In this document: piece by piece, positions 8,749-16,959 of the stretch
Layout: each line of letters opens with the position of its first letter
Position numbering within the stretch: the first letter of the stretch is position 1
Origin: Khoudiadiopia massiliensis
Lineage (GTDB): Bacteria > Bacillota > Clostridia > Tissierellales > Peptoniphilaceae
Direction of reading: 5' to 3'
DNA length: 64,000 nt
Assembly: GCA_900290095.1 (NCBI GenBank)
Contig: OKQS01000001.1
Coordinates: forward strand, 434,001-498,000
Program-made: the position numbers and the translations under genes
The notes under the pieces: model-generated
Databases searched by the model: none
The model's input: the letters and a program-made list of their open reading frames with translations, nothing else
Told to the model about the DNA's origin: nothing

Positions 8749-9408
8749 TTACAGGCAAACTTTATCTTTTAACTTTTCAAAGGTCTTGTCCCCAATCCCG
8801 GGAATCTTTTTCAACTCCTCCAAACTCTTAAAAGGTCCGGCTTGCCTATAATCTATTATATCTTGGGCCCTGGCAGGCCCTATTGAAGGCAAGGAAGTAA
8901 GTTCATCGAGGCCGGCCTTATTTATGTTGACCTTGCCTTTGATTTTCCCGGATTCCGGCCCGCCGACTTGATTGGGTGTCGGAAGGGCAGCCGGCCCATC
9001 CCCTTCTTTGGGAACAAAGATCTTCATTTCGTCCTGCAATTTCATGGCCAGATTTATCCCGGAAAGATCGGCCTTATCTTTAAGGCCCCCGGCCGCTTCT
9101 ATGGCCTGCTCAACTCGGTCACCCTCATTGAATTCATAGAGGCCCGGCTTATTGACCCGGCCGTCAACATGGACAAGGATCTTTTTATTCTCCGGCTCCG
9201 TTGAACTTTGGTCTTGTCCAACCGGGCCGGCTGAGCCCTTCTCATCCCCGGAATTTCCATTTTCTGATATAGCCTCCCCGGTATCGGACAGGTCCTCCTC
9301 ACTTATACTTGGTTCCTTTTCCTGATGAGTTAAAAGCCTTATGCCCAGGACAATAAAAACTGCCGTTATGCCTGTAAGCAAATACTTTTCCCACCGCAGG
9401 CGCTTCAT
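8749..9408 (-). CDS. comEA: ComEA-like DNA-binding competence protein
   Basis: The 219-residue protein has one N-terminal membrane helix (residues about 9-26), an acidic low-complexity linker, an SLBB-type domain (ILVHVDGRVNKPGLYEF, about 77-135) and a C-terminal double helix-hairpin-helix (VNINKAGLDELTSLPSIG, IPGIGDKTFEKLK). This is the layout of ComEA, the envelope receptor that binds incoming double-stranded DNA. The ATG directly follows the rsfS stop, with AGAGG in the end of rsfS. A matching comEC channel gene lies far away at 44649-47084. It is the last gene of the yhbY-nadD-yqeK-rsfS operon; I saw no clear terminator after it. Confidence 0.92.
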   Translation of the reverse strand: MKRLRWEKYLLTGITAVFIVLGIRLLTHQEKEPSISEEDLSDTGEAISENGNSGDEKGSAGPVGQDQSSTEPENKKILVHVDGRVNKPGLYEFNEGDRVEQAIEAAGGLKDKADLSGINLAMKLQDEMKIFVPKEGDGPAALPTPNQVGGPESGKIKGKVNINKAGLDELTSLPSIGPARAQDIIDYRQAGPFKSLEELKKIPGIGDKTFEKLKDKVCL

Positions 9409-9409
9409 A

Positions 9410-9757
9410 TTAAACCTCTACTTTATCCGTCCAAAGTGCTTCCAAGTTGTAAAATTCTCTGGTTGAGGAAGTAAAAATATGGACTATGGTCTCGGAGCAG
9501 TCCAGGAGAATCCAGGATCCCTCTCTAAAACCTTCGACCTTTAATGCCGGGCTTCCGGCCTTGGCCAAGGCCTCTTCAATCGCATCGGCAATAGCCTGGG
9601 TATGGTTCTTGTTTCTTCCTGTCATCACTATGAAAAAGTCGCTGATTCCCGCACTCTGATCTATTTTTATACATTTTATATCCTGGGCCAATTTATCATC
9701 AGCTGTCTTTATAATAAGTTCATTTTTTTCAAGGATTTTCTTATCTATGTTTTTCAA
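9410..9757 (-). CDS. rsfS: Ribosome silencing factor RsfS
   Basis: RsfS binds ribosomal protein L14 and blocks subunit joining when nutrients are scarce. The 115-residue protein has the family signatures DFFIVMTGRN, EGWILLDC-like EGSWILLDCSETIVHIF, and REFYNLEALW. The start is TTG at 9757, with GGAAAGGAAA 4 nt upstream. It lies between yqeK and comEA, the common order in Firmicutes. Confidence 0.95.
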   Translation of the reverse strand: MKNIDKKILEKNELIIKTADDKLAQDIKCIKIDQSAGISDFFIVMTGRNKNHTQAIADAIEEALAKAGSPALKVEGFREGSWILLDCSETIVHIFTSSTREFYNLEALWTDKVEV

Positions 9758-9789
9758 TTTATTTCCTTTCCGGTGCCTCCACCATCTTC

Positions 9790-10434
9790 CTATTTATCCT
9801 TATTTTCTTTTTGTCCAATATGCAACAATAGGGCGTTCCTGGATTCCAGGCTTCTCGGGTCTATATATTTTCCCTTTTCCAGCAGGTATATGAGAGACCT
9901 GTTTAGACAATCCAGGGTCCCCTTGTCCAGGTCCTCAAGTGCTGATTTCCTCAGTTCCACAAGGCCTTCAAAATCCCTTCCGGGTTCAATCATATCCGCT
10001 GTGTAAATTATCTTGTCCAACTTGCTCATGTTGCTGTTGCCCAGGGTATGGCTTTCTATGGCTTTCAAGCAACGTGGATCATCCAAGCCGTAATGGATTT
10101 TTGCCCAAACTTCCCCAAGCTCCGCATGAAGGTCCACTGAAGGCCTATACTTGGAAATATCCTCTCCATTTTCCTCAAGGACCTTTAGAATTTTGCCCTC
10201 GTTATGCTTGGCACAGTCATGGAGTAGGGCTGCTGCCGCACATTCTTTCTTATCTTCCCCATAGAGTTCAGCTAAGACCAGAGCAGTCTTTAAGACCCCT
10301 AAAGAATGTTTGTATCTTGATTCCTTTATCTCTTTTTTCAGTTCGGCATTCCATTCCTTAAAGGGAGACTCCTCAAGGAAGTCCAGTGAAACTGAATCAA
10401 CCAGCGAATCGAAATCCTCACTATTTTTAGTCAA
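9790..10434 (-). CDS. yqeK: YqeK-type HD hydrolase (diadenosine tetraphosphatase, symmetrical)
   Basis: The 214-residue protein has an HD domain with R-Y-K-H-S near residue 42, the metal motif LLHDCAKH near residue 70 and further conserved histidines (DLHAELG, ESHTLGN). YqeK enzymes split Ap4A symmetrically into two ADP. The start is a TTG at 10434 preceded by AGGGGG; it overlaps the nadD stop by 8 nt, so translation is probably coupled. The C-terminal extension of about 30 residues beyond the HD core is ordinary for the family. Confidence 0.92.
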   Translation of the reverse strand: MTKNSEDFDSLVDSVSLDFLEESPFKEWNAELKKEIKESRYKHSLGVLKTALVLAELYGEDKKECAAAALLHDCAKHNEGKILKVLEENGEDISKYRPSVDLHAELGEVWAKIHYGLDDPRCLKAIESHTLGNSNMSKLDKIIYTADMIEPGRDFEGLVELRKSALEDLDKGTLDCLNRSLIYLLEKGKYIDPRSLESRNALLLHIGQKENKDK

Positions 10435-11029
10435 AATATAGCCCCCTGCTTTTTATATATTCTATGACCTGATCAGGTATTATGTATTTCAAGGTTTCTT
10501 GATTGCCTATGGCTTCCCTTATGCCGGATGAAGAAATGTCGGTATGGAAGCGTCCGAAGAAGCTTATCTCGCCTCCCATGGACCGGTACTTTTTCTCCCT
10601 GGTTCGGATGTCATCATCCACCCCCAGCCTTGAGCAGACCAAAAGCCTGGTCTTCTTTAATAGCTCTTGCCACTCATGCCAGCTTTCAAAGTCCCTAAAG
10701 GAGTCCCCTCCTATTATCATAGCCAGCCTGTCAATGTTTTTTTCTTTTAAAATTTGATTTACGGTGTCCAGGGTATAGCAGGCTTTTCCGGCATAGATCT
10801 CCCTTTTATCAACTCTAAACTTGGGATTGTTTGAAATTGCCAACTCCAGCATCCTGAGCCGGTCCTCGACATTGCCTGACCTGTCACTCTTGTGGGGCGG
10901 TGAAAAAACCGGTAGAAAAGATACGTATTCTAAATTAAAAGCTGCAAGGGCTTCTTCTGCAACAATAAGGTGGCCCAGGTGGACAGGGTCAAAGGTTCCC
11001 CCATATATTGCAAAATTATCATCAAACAT
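10427..11029 (-). CDS. nadD: Nicotinate-nucleotide adenylyltransferase NadD
   Basis: NadD makes nicotinate adenine dinucleotide from NaMN and ATP in NAD synthesis. The 200-residue protein shows the nucleotidyltransferase motif GGTFDPVHLGH at residues 10-20 and the second signature SSSGIR near residue 170. GGGGAGAG lies 3-8 nt before the ATG. The gene is 19 nt after yhbY and overlaps yqeK, the standard Firmicute order. The obgE gene that often precedes this group is not next to it here. Confidence 0.96.
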   Translation of the reverse strand: MFDDNFAIYGGTFDPVHLGHLIVAEEALAAFNLEYVSFLPVFSPPHKSDRSGNVEDRLRMLELAISNNPKFRVDKREIYAGKACYTLDTVNQILKEKNIDRLAMIIGGDSFRDFESWHEWQELLKKTRLLVCSRLGVDDDIRTREKKYRSMGGEISFFGRFHTDISSSGIREAIGNQETLKYIIPDQVIEYIKSRGLYFD

Positions 11030-11048
11030 AGGCTCTCCCCATCCCCTG

Positions 11049-11336
11049 TTATTCCGGCAAGTTAATCATCTTCTTTTTTGAAGGTCTATATATTACAAGC
11101 TTGCTCCCCATCTGGGATACAAACTCGGCACCCAGCTCCTCTATGATTTTATCCGCTTCTTCTCCGGCTTCAAGGCCTGAATTGTCCAAAAATTTGATTT
11201 TAACAAGCTCTTTAGCTTTTAGCTGGTCATCCAGATCCTTGAGCAGGTGGTCGCTGATCCCGCCCTTTCCAACTATAAGGCTCACCTTCAAAGAGTTTGC
11301 CAAAGATTTTAAGTAGCTCCTCTGTTTTCCTTTCAA
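11049..11336 (-). CDS. yhbY: YhbY-type CRS1/CRM RNA-binding protein
   Basis: The 95-residue protein is a single CRM domain with a GKGG loop near residue 23 and the terminal strand SKLVIYRPSKK. YhbY homologues associate with pre-50S ribosomal particles. The start is TTG at 11336, with AGAAGGAGAT upstream. It is the first gene of the yhbY-nadD-yqeK-rsfS-comEA operon and lies behind the palindromic promoter at 11387-11416. Confidence 0.93.
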   Translation of the reverse strand: MKGKQRSYLKSLANSLKVSLIVGKGGISDHLLKDLDDQLKAKELVKIKFLDNSGLEAGEEADKIIEELGAEFVSQMGSKLVIYRPSKKKMINLPE

Positions 11337-11386
11337 AATTATCTCCTTCTGAAAATTTATAAAATTCTTCTCTTAAATCATTTCAT

Positions 11387-11416
11387 GTTATCTAAGCTAA
11401 ATTAGCTTACTATCAA
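11387..11416 (-). promoter_or_regulatory. Promoter of the yhbY operon with a palindrome filling its spacer
   Basis: On the minus strand TTGATA (11411-11416) and GATAAC (11387-11392) are separated by 18 nt. Within that spacer is a 17-nt palindrome (11393-11409) with perfect 8-nt arms TAAGCTAA and TTAGCTTA around one central base. A palindrome between the two promoter boxes is a typical operator position. The minus-10 box matches consensus at four of six bases, so the promoter itself is tentative. Confidence 0.5.
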
Positions 11417-11434
11417 ATGATATAGAAGTATTTA

Positions 11435-12367
11435 TCAATCTTCAAGGGCGGGCCAGGTTAATTTATAGGTCTTTTTATCCTGTTTGACAAAAGCCCTTCC
11501 TTTTTTTGAGATATTTGATACTTGGTCAAAAACTTCATCTCCAAGATCCTCCCCGTCATAGGATATGGTCTTCATATTCCTCCTTTCAGCCGGCCTTAAA
11601 ATATATGAATCCTCCAAATGGGGCATGGCAGTCTCGGGCTTGTCTACCAGCCTTTTCAGGTTACCGTTGAAATCGAGTTCCACCCAGAACTTGTTTCTTT
11701 TGCCATATAAAGACTTCTGCCCCATCTCCAATATCTCATAGCTGTTTGGTGAAACCCTGTTTCCCTCCTCGTCAACAAGATAGTAGCCGCTTTTATCCTT
11801 CAAAATCGCCCGTTTTTTATACCAGCCGAAAACAAATTCTCCTTCTATTGGCAGCTTCCTGTATATGCCCAGGACTTCTTTCATCTTTTCCTTATATGAG
11901 TCCTGACTCAGGCATTCCTTATATTCATTTATGAGTTTAAAGGCTTGGCCCTCCTTTCCGTTTTCCAGCATTTGAATATAAAAGTTGTCAATAAGCCCCT
12001 CCTCTTTGGCCAGGTCCCTGTGTTTTGAAAGTAGTTTCAGGGCTTTGGCATAATCCTTCTTTCCCATGAGAGCCTGCAATTTCAAAATGATAAATTTCTT
12101 ATTTGATTTTTTCCCAGCCCTGTCTATAAGCCTTATGGCCTCTTTATAGTAGCCCTCAGATATTAGGATACTCATTTCATTCAGTTCTTTTTTCTCCTCA
12201 TATCTCTCCCTGACCAAGGCCTTGTAGCCCTTGAAATTCTTGGCCAGCAAAATTACCAAAGCCAGGATTGGAAGGCAAATTATTATAAATTTATTGAACT
12301 TTGAAGGGCTATAGTAGCTTCTTTTAGCAAACATGGGTCTCAACTTTCTAATTCTTCGACTTTTCAT
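11435..12367 (-). CDS. Membrane-anchored repeat protein, last gene of the Tad operon, function unknown
   Basis: I do not recognise a named family. The 310-residue protein has a basic N terminus, one membrane helix (residues about 25-42) and a helical region (45-165) with repeated features such as GYYKEAIRLIDRAG and KKDYAKALKLLSKH that look like tetratricopeptide repeats. The C-terminal half has beta-type repeats like WG domains (YYLVDEEGNRVSP, FWVELDFNGNLKRL). The start ATG at 12367 overlaps the preceding gene by 20 nt, with AAGG 9 nt upstream; a second ATG eleven codons later is possible. Its position suggests a scaffold for Tad assembly, which is inference. Confidence 0.72.
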   Translation of the reverse strand: MKSRRIRKLRPMFAKRSYYSPSKFNKFIIICLPILALVILLAKNFKGYKALVRERYEEKKELNEMSILISEGYYKEAIRLIDRAGKKSNKKFIILKLQALMGKKDYAKALKLLSKHRDLAKEEGLIDNFYIQMLENGKEGQAFKLINEYKECLSQDSYKEKMKEVLGIYRKLPIEGEFVFGWYKKRAILKDKSGYYLVDEEGNRVSPNSYEILEMGQKSLYGKRNKFWVELDFNGNLKRLVDKPETAMPHLEDSYILRPAERRNMKTISYDGEDLGDEVFDQVSNISKKGRAFVKQDKKTYKLTWPALED

Positions 12368-13445
12368 CTATCAAGGCCTTTTGGTCGAACCTGTACTCAA
12401 CCCCTATTCCGGCTTTGCTGACCTGATTTGTCATTCTTTCAAGGTCACTTTTAAATGCAGCGGCCTCTTCCGGCAGGATCATCAGGAGCTTCCCACTTGT
12501 CGGCCTTTTGATAGTCCGGCCTCCCTCCATGATTAAATCGCCATCTTTATCCAACTGCTTCCTTAAATCATTTACGTAATGGCTTATCCTTTTCTTAAAA
12601 GAATCCTCATTGATCTTGTAATCCTGAGCTTGATCTCCCCGGCCGGTGCTATAGCTCTTCGAGAATATATTCAGCGAATAAATAGCTACGGCACTTGAGT
12701 TTTCGTCCAAGTAGTCAACTCTTTGACCACTCTTGACCCTCTTGTATTGGGCCCCCTTATATTTTTTCACAAATTCTTTTCCTCTTTTAAAGGCTGTTTC
12801 CTGCCATATAGAATTTTCCTTATTATCATCCTTATCCTTGTCCTCTCCCCCGACCGGACCGATTGGATCGTCAGTTAAAAGCCAGATCCCTGTTTTGGCA
12901 TTTTGTCTTATTGAAAGGGGGCCCAAAAATTTTAATAGCCCCCAAAGCTCAATATCATAGTCCAAGACCAAGGTCAGATTGTCATTATCATCGTCTATTC
13001 GGCATTCCAGGGAAATATTGGTCGGGCCCGAGTCCACCTCTTTTCCACCACCCTCCTTTTTGAGATAGGAATAAAATATTTTTTCGGCCCCGTAATCGAC
13101 CATCATCTTATTGATGTCCTCTTTCATACTATCGGGCAAAATTGCCTTCCCGGCCCTGGACAGGCCATCGGCATTTATTAAATTAATATTTCCGGATACT
13201 TCCTTCCACATGTTTTCCTGCCAGCTGATCTTATCGGCAAGGGTCAGGGCAGACTGGTCAAGGACTTCCTGCATATTGGCCTCGGTCTCCCAGACCGTGA
13301 AGAGAAAGATCCATGAGAAGCAGGCTATTATAACTATTCCGCATATTAAAGCGGCTTCAATGGTTAAGGAGCCCCTTTCTTGACTAAAGTTTTTTTTGAG
13401 AGAGCTCCTGAGGCCATTCAACCTGTCACTGATTTTTTTCACCAT
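12348..13445 (-). CDS. TadE-like pseudopilin, long form
   Basis: The 365-residue protein begins with a basic stretch and then ERGSLTIEAALICGIVIIACF, a type IVb pilin-like helix preceded by a Gly-containing processing site, as in TadE/TadF minor pilins. The remaining 310 residues are a soluble domain, longer than usual for TadE. I start it at the ATG at 13445 because AAAGAGGG precedes it; an earlier in-frame ATG at 13469 lacks such a site. It overlaps the end of the 2.9-kb upstream gene by 20 nt. A prepilin peptidase to process it is not in this window. Confidence 0.75.
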   Translation of the reverse strand: MVKKISDRLNGLRSSLKKNFSQERGSLTIEAALICGIVIIACFSWIFLFTVWETEANMQEVLDQSALTLADKISWQENMWKEVSGNINLINADGLSRAGKAILPDSMKEDINKMMVDYGAEKIFYSYLKKEGGGKEVDSGPTNISLECRIDDDNDNLTLVLDYDIELWGLLKFLGPLSIRQNAKTGIWLLTDDPIGPVGGEDKDKDDNKENSIWQETAFKRGKEFVKKYKGAQYKRVKSGQRVDYLDENSSAVAIYSLNIFSKSYSTGRGDQAQDYKINEDSFKKRISHYVNDLRKQLDKDGDLIMEGGRTIKRPTSGKLLMILPEEAAAFKSDLERMTNQVSKAGIGVEYRFDQKALIDEKSKN

Positions 13446-16296
13446 AGCCCTCTTTCCATTTTTCCTCATGAATATATTCCTTTGAAAATTTGTCAGTCCT
13501 TGAAGTTATGATATTTACGCTTCCCAGCATATTAAGGACTATCGAGGCTTGGGCATCTATCTCGATTTTTGTCGGGGCTATGGTTAGATCAGTCCCACCG
13601 GTCTCGGCATGGACCAGCTTTGCTGTATTGATCAGGATGGCATCCTTTCCGGCCCCCATCAGGCCCATGGCAAGAAAGAAGTTAATATAATCTCTATAAT
13701 CCATAGACAAGCCTGCTGAAAGGGATATATTGGCTGAGCTCCCACCACCCAGGTCTTTTTCGTATTTGGATAGAAAGCCCCCCAAATTTTTTGTGATTTC
13801 CTCCTGGCCCCTCTTCCTGAAGGTATGGGCCCTTTTCATAGCCGCCTCTTCCAGTTTGTCTATTGACTTACAGGCATTATTTGCCAGTGGGTCCAAGATA
13901 TCATCAAGCCCCTTGTTTACCATTTCAGCCACATCCTTTGTTAGCCGACCGCTCTTTTTCTTGGCCTCCATGGCCCTCTTTAGCAGGTCGAGAAGGCCAG
14001 CTTGATTTGATTGTATGGCTGCAAAGCCTTCCTTGGTCGCCTTGCCCGTCGCCGTCACATCTGAGCTCTCTGACAGCTTATTTATCATCCGGTCGAAGTT
14101 CAACCGGGATTTTTCATGGTCATAGGCCCTTAATCCTGTCAATTCCCCCATCATCCATGAGGAAATTGATTTTTTAATGGAGTTCTTAACCAAATCTTTG
14201 GCTCCCCCGGTCATTTTCTTTGTCTGGTCTTTCAAGACTTCTGAAAAAGCCTCTACCCCCGATTGGGCCTGAATTTCCAGTGAATCAAAGGCATCGGAAA
14301 TTATCTCTCCGGCCAGGTCTTTTATTCCATTCAGGGAAAATCGCCAGGTTCCGGGATTCTTAAACAAGGGGACCTTATTTCCCTCAACCAGATCATCCAA
14401 ATCAAGCTTGCTTTCCCCCAGGGCCAAAATTGACAGAAGTACTGTCTGGACCATGGGAACACCGAAGCCTGTCCAACCTGCCAATGCAAGGGCCAATACT
14501 GATGTCTCCTGATAAAGCTCTGCTGATGAGAAGGCATAGGCCAGGTTTGCCGCAAGCCTGAGGGCAAATATTCCGTGCTCTGCAGAGCGAATATTATCCA
14601 TGAGATAGTCTTTTCCGAATACCACATACTCAAGCTCACCCCCATAAAATGGCCTGTCTTTGAGGGGGTTTCCTGTGAGAGAAAGTCCCTTGGACTCCCC
14701 TTTTTCCACTTTTTTCTCCGATATTCTGTTGCTGAACATATTTGAAAGATAGAGAAAAATATCGGCATCCTTGCCCACTTCTGCGAAGAAGGATCCTCCA
14801 AGTAAATCTGAAGACAGGCCCTTGCCTGAATTCACCAAAGATGAAAGGATAGCTTCATCGGAACCCATGTTTAAGGCTGAAGCAAGAGAGGAAAAGAATC
14901 CACCCTTACCACCACCATATCTCCCATAGGCGTCAGCCCCTATAATCTGAGAAATGGATTGGGCCAGGTTGGCCAGGCCTTTTTTTTCAGCTATTTTAGC
15001 CCGGGCTTTGAGCTTTCTTTTGCGGTTCCACGCCTTGATGAATTCTATTAAGCCTGACCTCTTTGAAGGGGCAGTCAGTATAATATTCTTTTCAACTTCC
15101 AAGGCTTCATCCGATAAAAATTTTGATCCCCCCTCAGTTAGTCTATTTGATACCGATAAACTTCCCCCGCTTCTATTCTCCTTGCCTTCCAGCCATTCTT
15201 CAAAGGTCAGTTTTTCCAGACTTCTGCCGTTTAAGCTCATATCTGTCCAGGCCTGACCCATCTCTTGGCAGCTTTTTTCCATATCCTGCAATTCCCCGCT
15301 AAGTTTATTTAAGCCCTCCAAATCGGCCTTGGGGTCCTTGCTGAAATAGTCTGATACACAAGAGTCCTTAACAGGACCTGCCGGAAAATCATTGATGGAG
15401 CTGTACCAATTTTCACTAAGGCGGCTCACATCCTCGGCCTTGTCCGATATTGAATTAATTGATGAATTAAATTTTCCAATGTATTCATTCAAGGCCTCGA
15501 TGGATTTCTTCTGCTTTAAAAATCCGTCTTTAACCTTATTAAAGTCATCTTTCAAGCTCTTATAGTCATCGGCATATAGGCCCTCTCCCTCTTCGGCCCT
15601 CTCCTTGGCCTTGGCATAGACCCTGTCCATGTCTGAAAAGCTTTTTGCGATTTCCCTGACCTGACTTCCCATATCAGCTATGCCCTTAAAAAATTCCTGG
15701 TCCCCGCTGACCTCCTTCCAAGTGTCCGGAATATCCGGCAGGGAGCTGTTCTTGTCCCCTACCTTGTTCAAAAGCTTGTTGAAAGAATTCAACTCTTTCT
15801 CATAGTCGAACTTTTTCTCAAGAGACTTGTTGAATTTATCAAGGTCTTTAAAAAGATTTGAAGATATTTTTAACTTGTCCAGGAGGATATTCGCCCTTTG
15901 CCATTCCATGAATTGGACTATCTGGTCGGCCAAGTTCCCAGGCTTGGAAAGTTGAGAATGTTCCCGGCCCCTAATTTCAATTTGTCCCGCTTTTATCGGG
16001 AAGCTGTCCCTTTTTAAATCCTTATCGTCAAAGCCCTCCTGCCAACTCTGACTGACCATGGCTGATGTTTCTTCCATATCACGTATTGCAAAAAGCCCAT
16101 ATTCCCGGGCTATGTCTTTATCAAAATTTGAAAGGGCAAGCTTTGATCCCAACCTAAGTCCCGACCTCATCCTTGAGGCTAGAACCTGAATCCTGTAGTA
16201 ATCAGCCAGTATTATCGTCATAACTAAAATAAGTGATAAGAAACAGGCAAAGAAAACTGAAATCAACCCATTTTGTTTTTTTATCTTCTTAAGCAT
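13426..16296 (-). CDS. Very large TadG/DUF5702-like Tad protein
   Basis: The 956-residue protein starts with KKQNGLISVFFACFLSLILV, a pilin-like N terminus with a membrane helix at residues about 11-31, followed by DYYRIQVLASRMRSGL as in TadG/DUF5702 proteins. The body is largely helical, with coiled-coil-like stretches (about 150-330) and a hydrophobic segment around 610-660. Such proteins are surface-facing minor components of clostridial Tad systems, but this one is large and most of it has no recognised domain. AAGGGG precedes the ATG. It lies 17 nt after the small TadE-like gene. The family call rests on the N terminus and context. Confidence 0.7.
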   Translation of the reverse strand: MLKKIKKQNGLISVFFACFLSLILVMTIILADYYRIQVLASRMRSGLRLGSKLALSNFDKDIAREYGLFAIRDMEETSAMVSQSWQEGFDDKDLKRDSFPIKAGQIEIRGREHSQLSKPGNLADQIVQFMEWQRANILLDKLKISSNLFKDLDKFNKSLEKKFDYEKELNSFNKLLNKVGDKNSSLPDIPDTWKEVSGDQEFFKGIADMGSQVREIAKSFSDMDRVYAKAKERAEEGEGLYADDYKSLKDDFNKVKDGFLKQKKSIEALNEYIGKFNSSINSISDKAEDVSRLSENWYSSINDFPAGPVKDSCVSDYFSKDPKADLEGLNKLSGELQDMEKSCQEMGQAWTDMSLNGRSLEKLTFEEWLEGKENRSGGSLSVSNRLTEGGSKFLSDEALEVEKNIILTAPSKRSGLIEFIKAWNRKRKLKARAKIAEKKGLANLAQSISQIIGADAYGRYGGGKGGFFSSLASALNMGSDEAILSSLVNSGKGLSSDLLGGSFFAEVGKDADIFLYLSNMFSNRISEKKVEKGESKGLSLTGNPLKDRPFYGGELEYVVFGKDYLMDNIRSAEHGIFALRLAANLAYAFSSAELYQETSVLALALAGWTGFGVPMVQTVLLSILALGESKLDLDDLVEGNKVPLFKNPGTWRFSLNGIKDLAGEIISDAFDSLEIQAQSGVEAFSEVLKDQTKKMTGGAKDLVKNSIKKSISSWMMGELTGLRAYDHEKSRLNFDRMINKLSESSDVTATGKATKEGFAAIQSNQAGLLDLLKRAMEAKKKSGRLTKDVAEMVNKGLDDILDPLANNACKSIDKLEEAAMKRAHTFRKRGQEEITKNLGGFLSKYEKDLGGGSSANISLSAGLSMDYRDYINFFLAMGLMGAGKDAILINTAKLVHAETGGTDLTIAPTKIEIDAQASIVLNMLGSVNIITSRTDKFSKEYIHEEKWKEGYGEKNQ

Positions 16297-16313
16297 ATGA
16301 GCCCCTTAGAATT

Positions 16314-16769
16314 TTATTCACCTGAAAAATTTGATTTTTGCAGATAATTAATTGCCTGCATATGCCAAATATCATTTGCGGCTGAAGTCCAATTTATGTC
16401 TCTGTTATGATCTGTATTAAATGCTTTCTGCCTATCAAAATATCTGAACGGGTAGAGACTTTGAAATAGTCCCTTATTCTCCACATTAATTTGCCTGATC
16501 ATAAGGCCATGTTTTTTAACAGCCAGTCCCTCGCTGTCAGCCAGGCTTTTAGGATCCCTAAAGCTATCCGAGTCGCTTGCTTGCTGGAACTTATAGTATG
16601 CCAGGCTGTCCGAAATTGCCTTGTTCATTAAAAAAATACTAAAAAAAACTATTACAAAGATTAAAACGAAGGCCATAGGATAAAGATATGAGCCTTCAAC
16701 AAGTTCAACCGCCCCCTTCTCAGACCGGATCAAACTTTTTATTTTTTTATAGATCTTCCGATATCTCAT
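16314..16769 (-). CDS. TadE-like pseudopilin, short form
   Basis: The 151-residue protein has a basic start, SEKGAVELVEGSYLYPMAF and a membrane helix (residues about 30-50), resembling the E(K)G-A-E signature of type IVb minor pilins. The soluble part of about 100 residues contains no motif I recognise. Its ATG overlaps the stop of the Flp pilin gene in an ATGA arrangement, so the two are probably translationally coupled. Its role as a minor pilin is inferred from signature and context. Confidence 0.72.
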   Translation of the reverse strand: MRYRKIYKKIKSLIRSEKGAVELVEGSYLYPMAFVLIFVIVFFSIFLMNKAISDSLAYYKFQQASDSDSFRDPKSLADSEGLAVKKHGLMIRQINVENKGLFQSLYPFRYFDRQKAFNTDHNRDINWTSAANDIWHMQAINYLQKSNFSGE

Positions 16770-16948
16770 ATCTGCATTGCTTCCTGCTCAATTTTGTCAA
16801 AAAGCGAATTGAGCAAATTGGTCAGGCTGTCTCGGAAAATGGCTGCCAAGGCTATTACAACAAGTATTATCAGCACTATAGCCACCATGTTTATCTCTCC
16901 CCTTTCCGCCAGCCATGCCTTTTTAATTTTTTTCAAATAAGTAGTCAT
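16766..16948 (-). CDS. Flp1-family type IVb pilin
   Basis: The 60-residue protein is the likely major pilin. It has a basic leader, the processing region ERGEINMVAIVLIILVVIAL, and a short C terminus (FRDSLTNLLNSLFDKIEQEA) that matches the pattern of clostridial Flp1 pilins. Processing probably occurs after the Gly of RGE. AAAGGGGGG lies 4-9 nt before the ATG, the strongest ribosome binding site in the operon, as expected for a major structural subunit. It sits between tadC and the TadE-like gene. Confidence 0.85.
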   Translation of the reverse strand: MTTYLKKIKKAWLAERGEINMVAIVLIILVVIALAAIFRDSLTNLLNSLFDKIEQEAMQI

Positions 16949-16959
16949 ATTTCCCCCCT

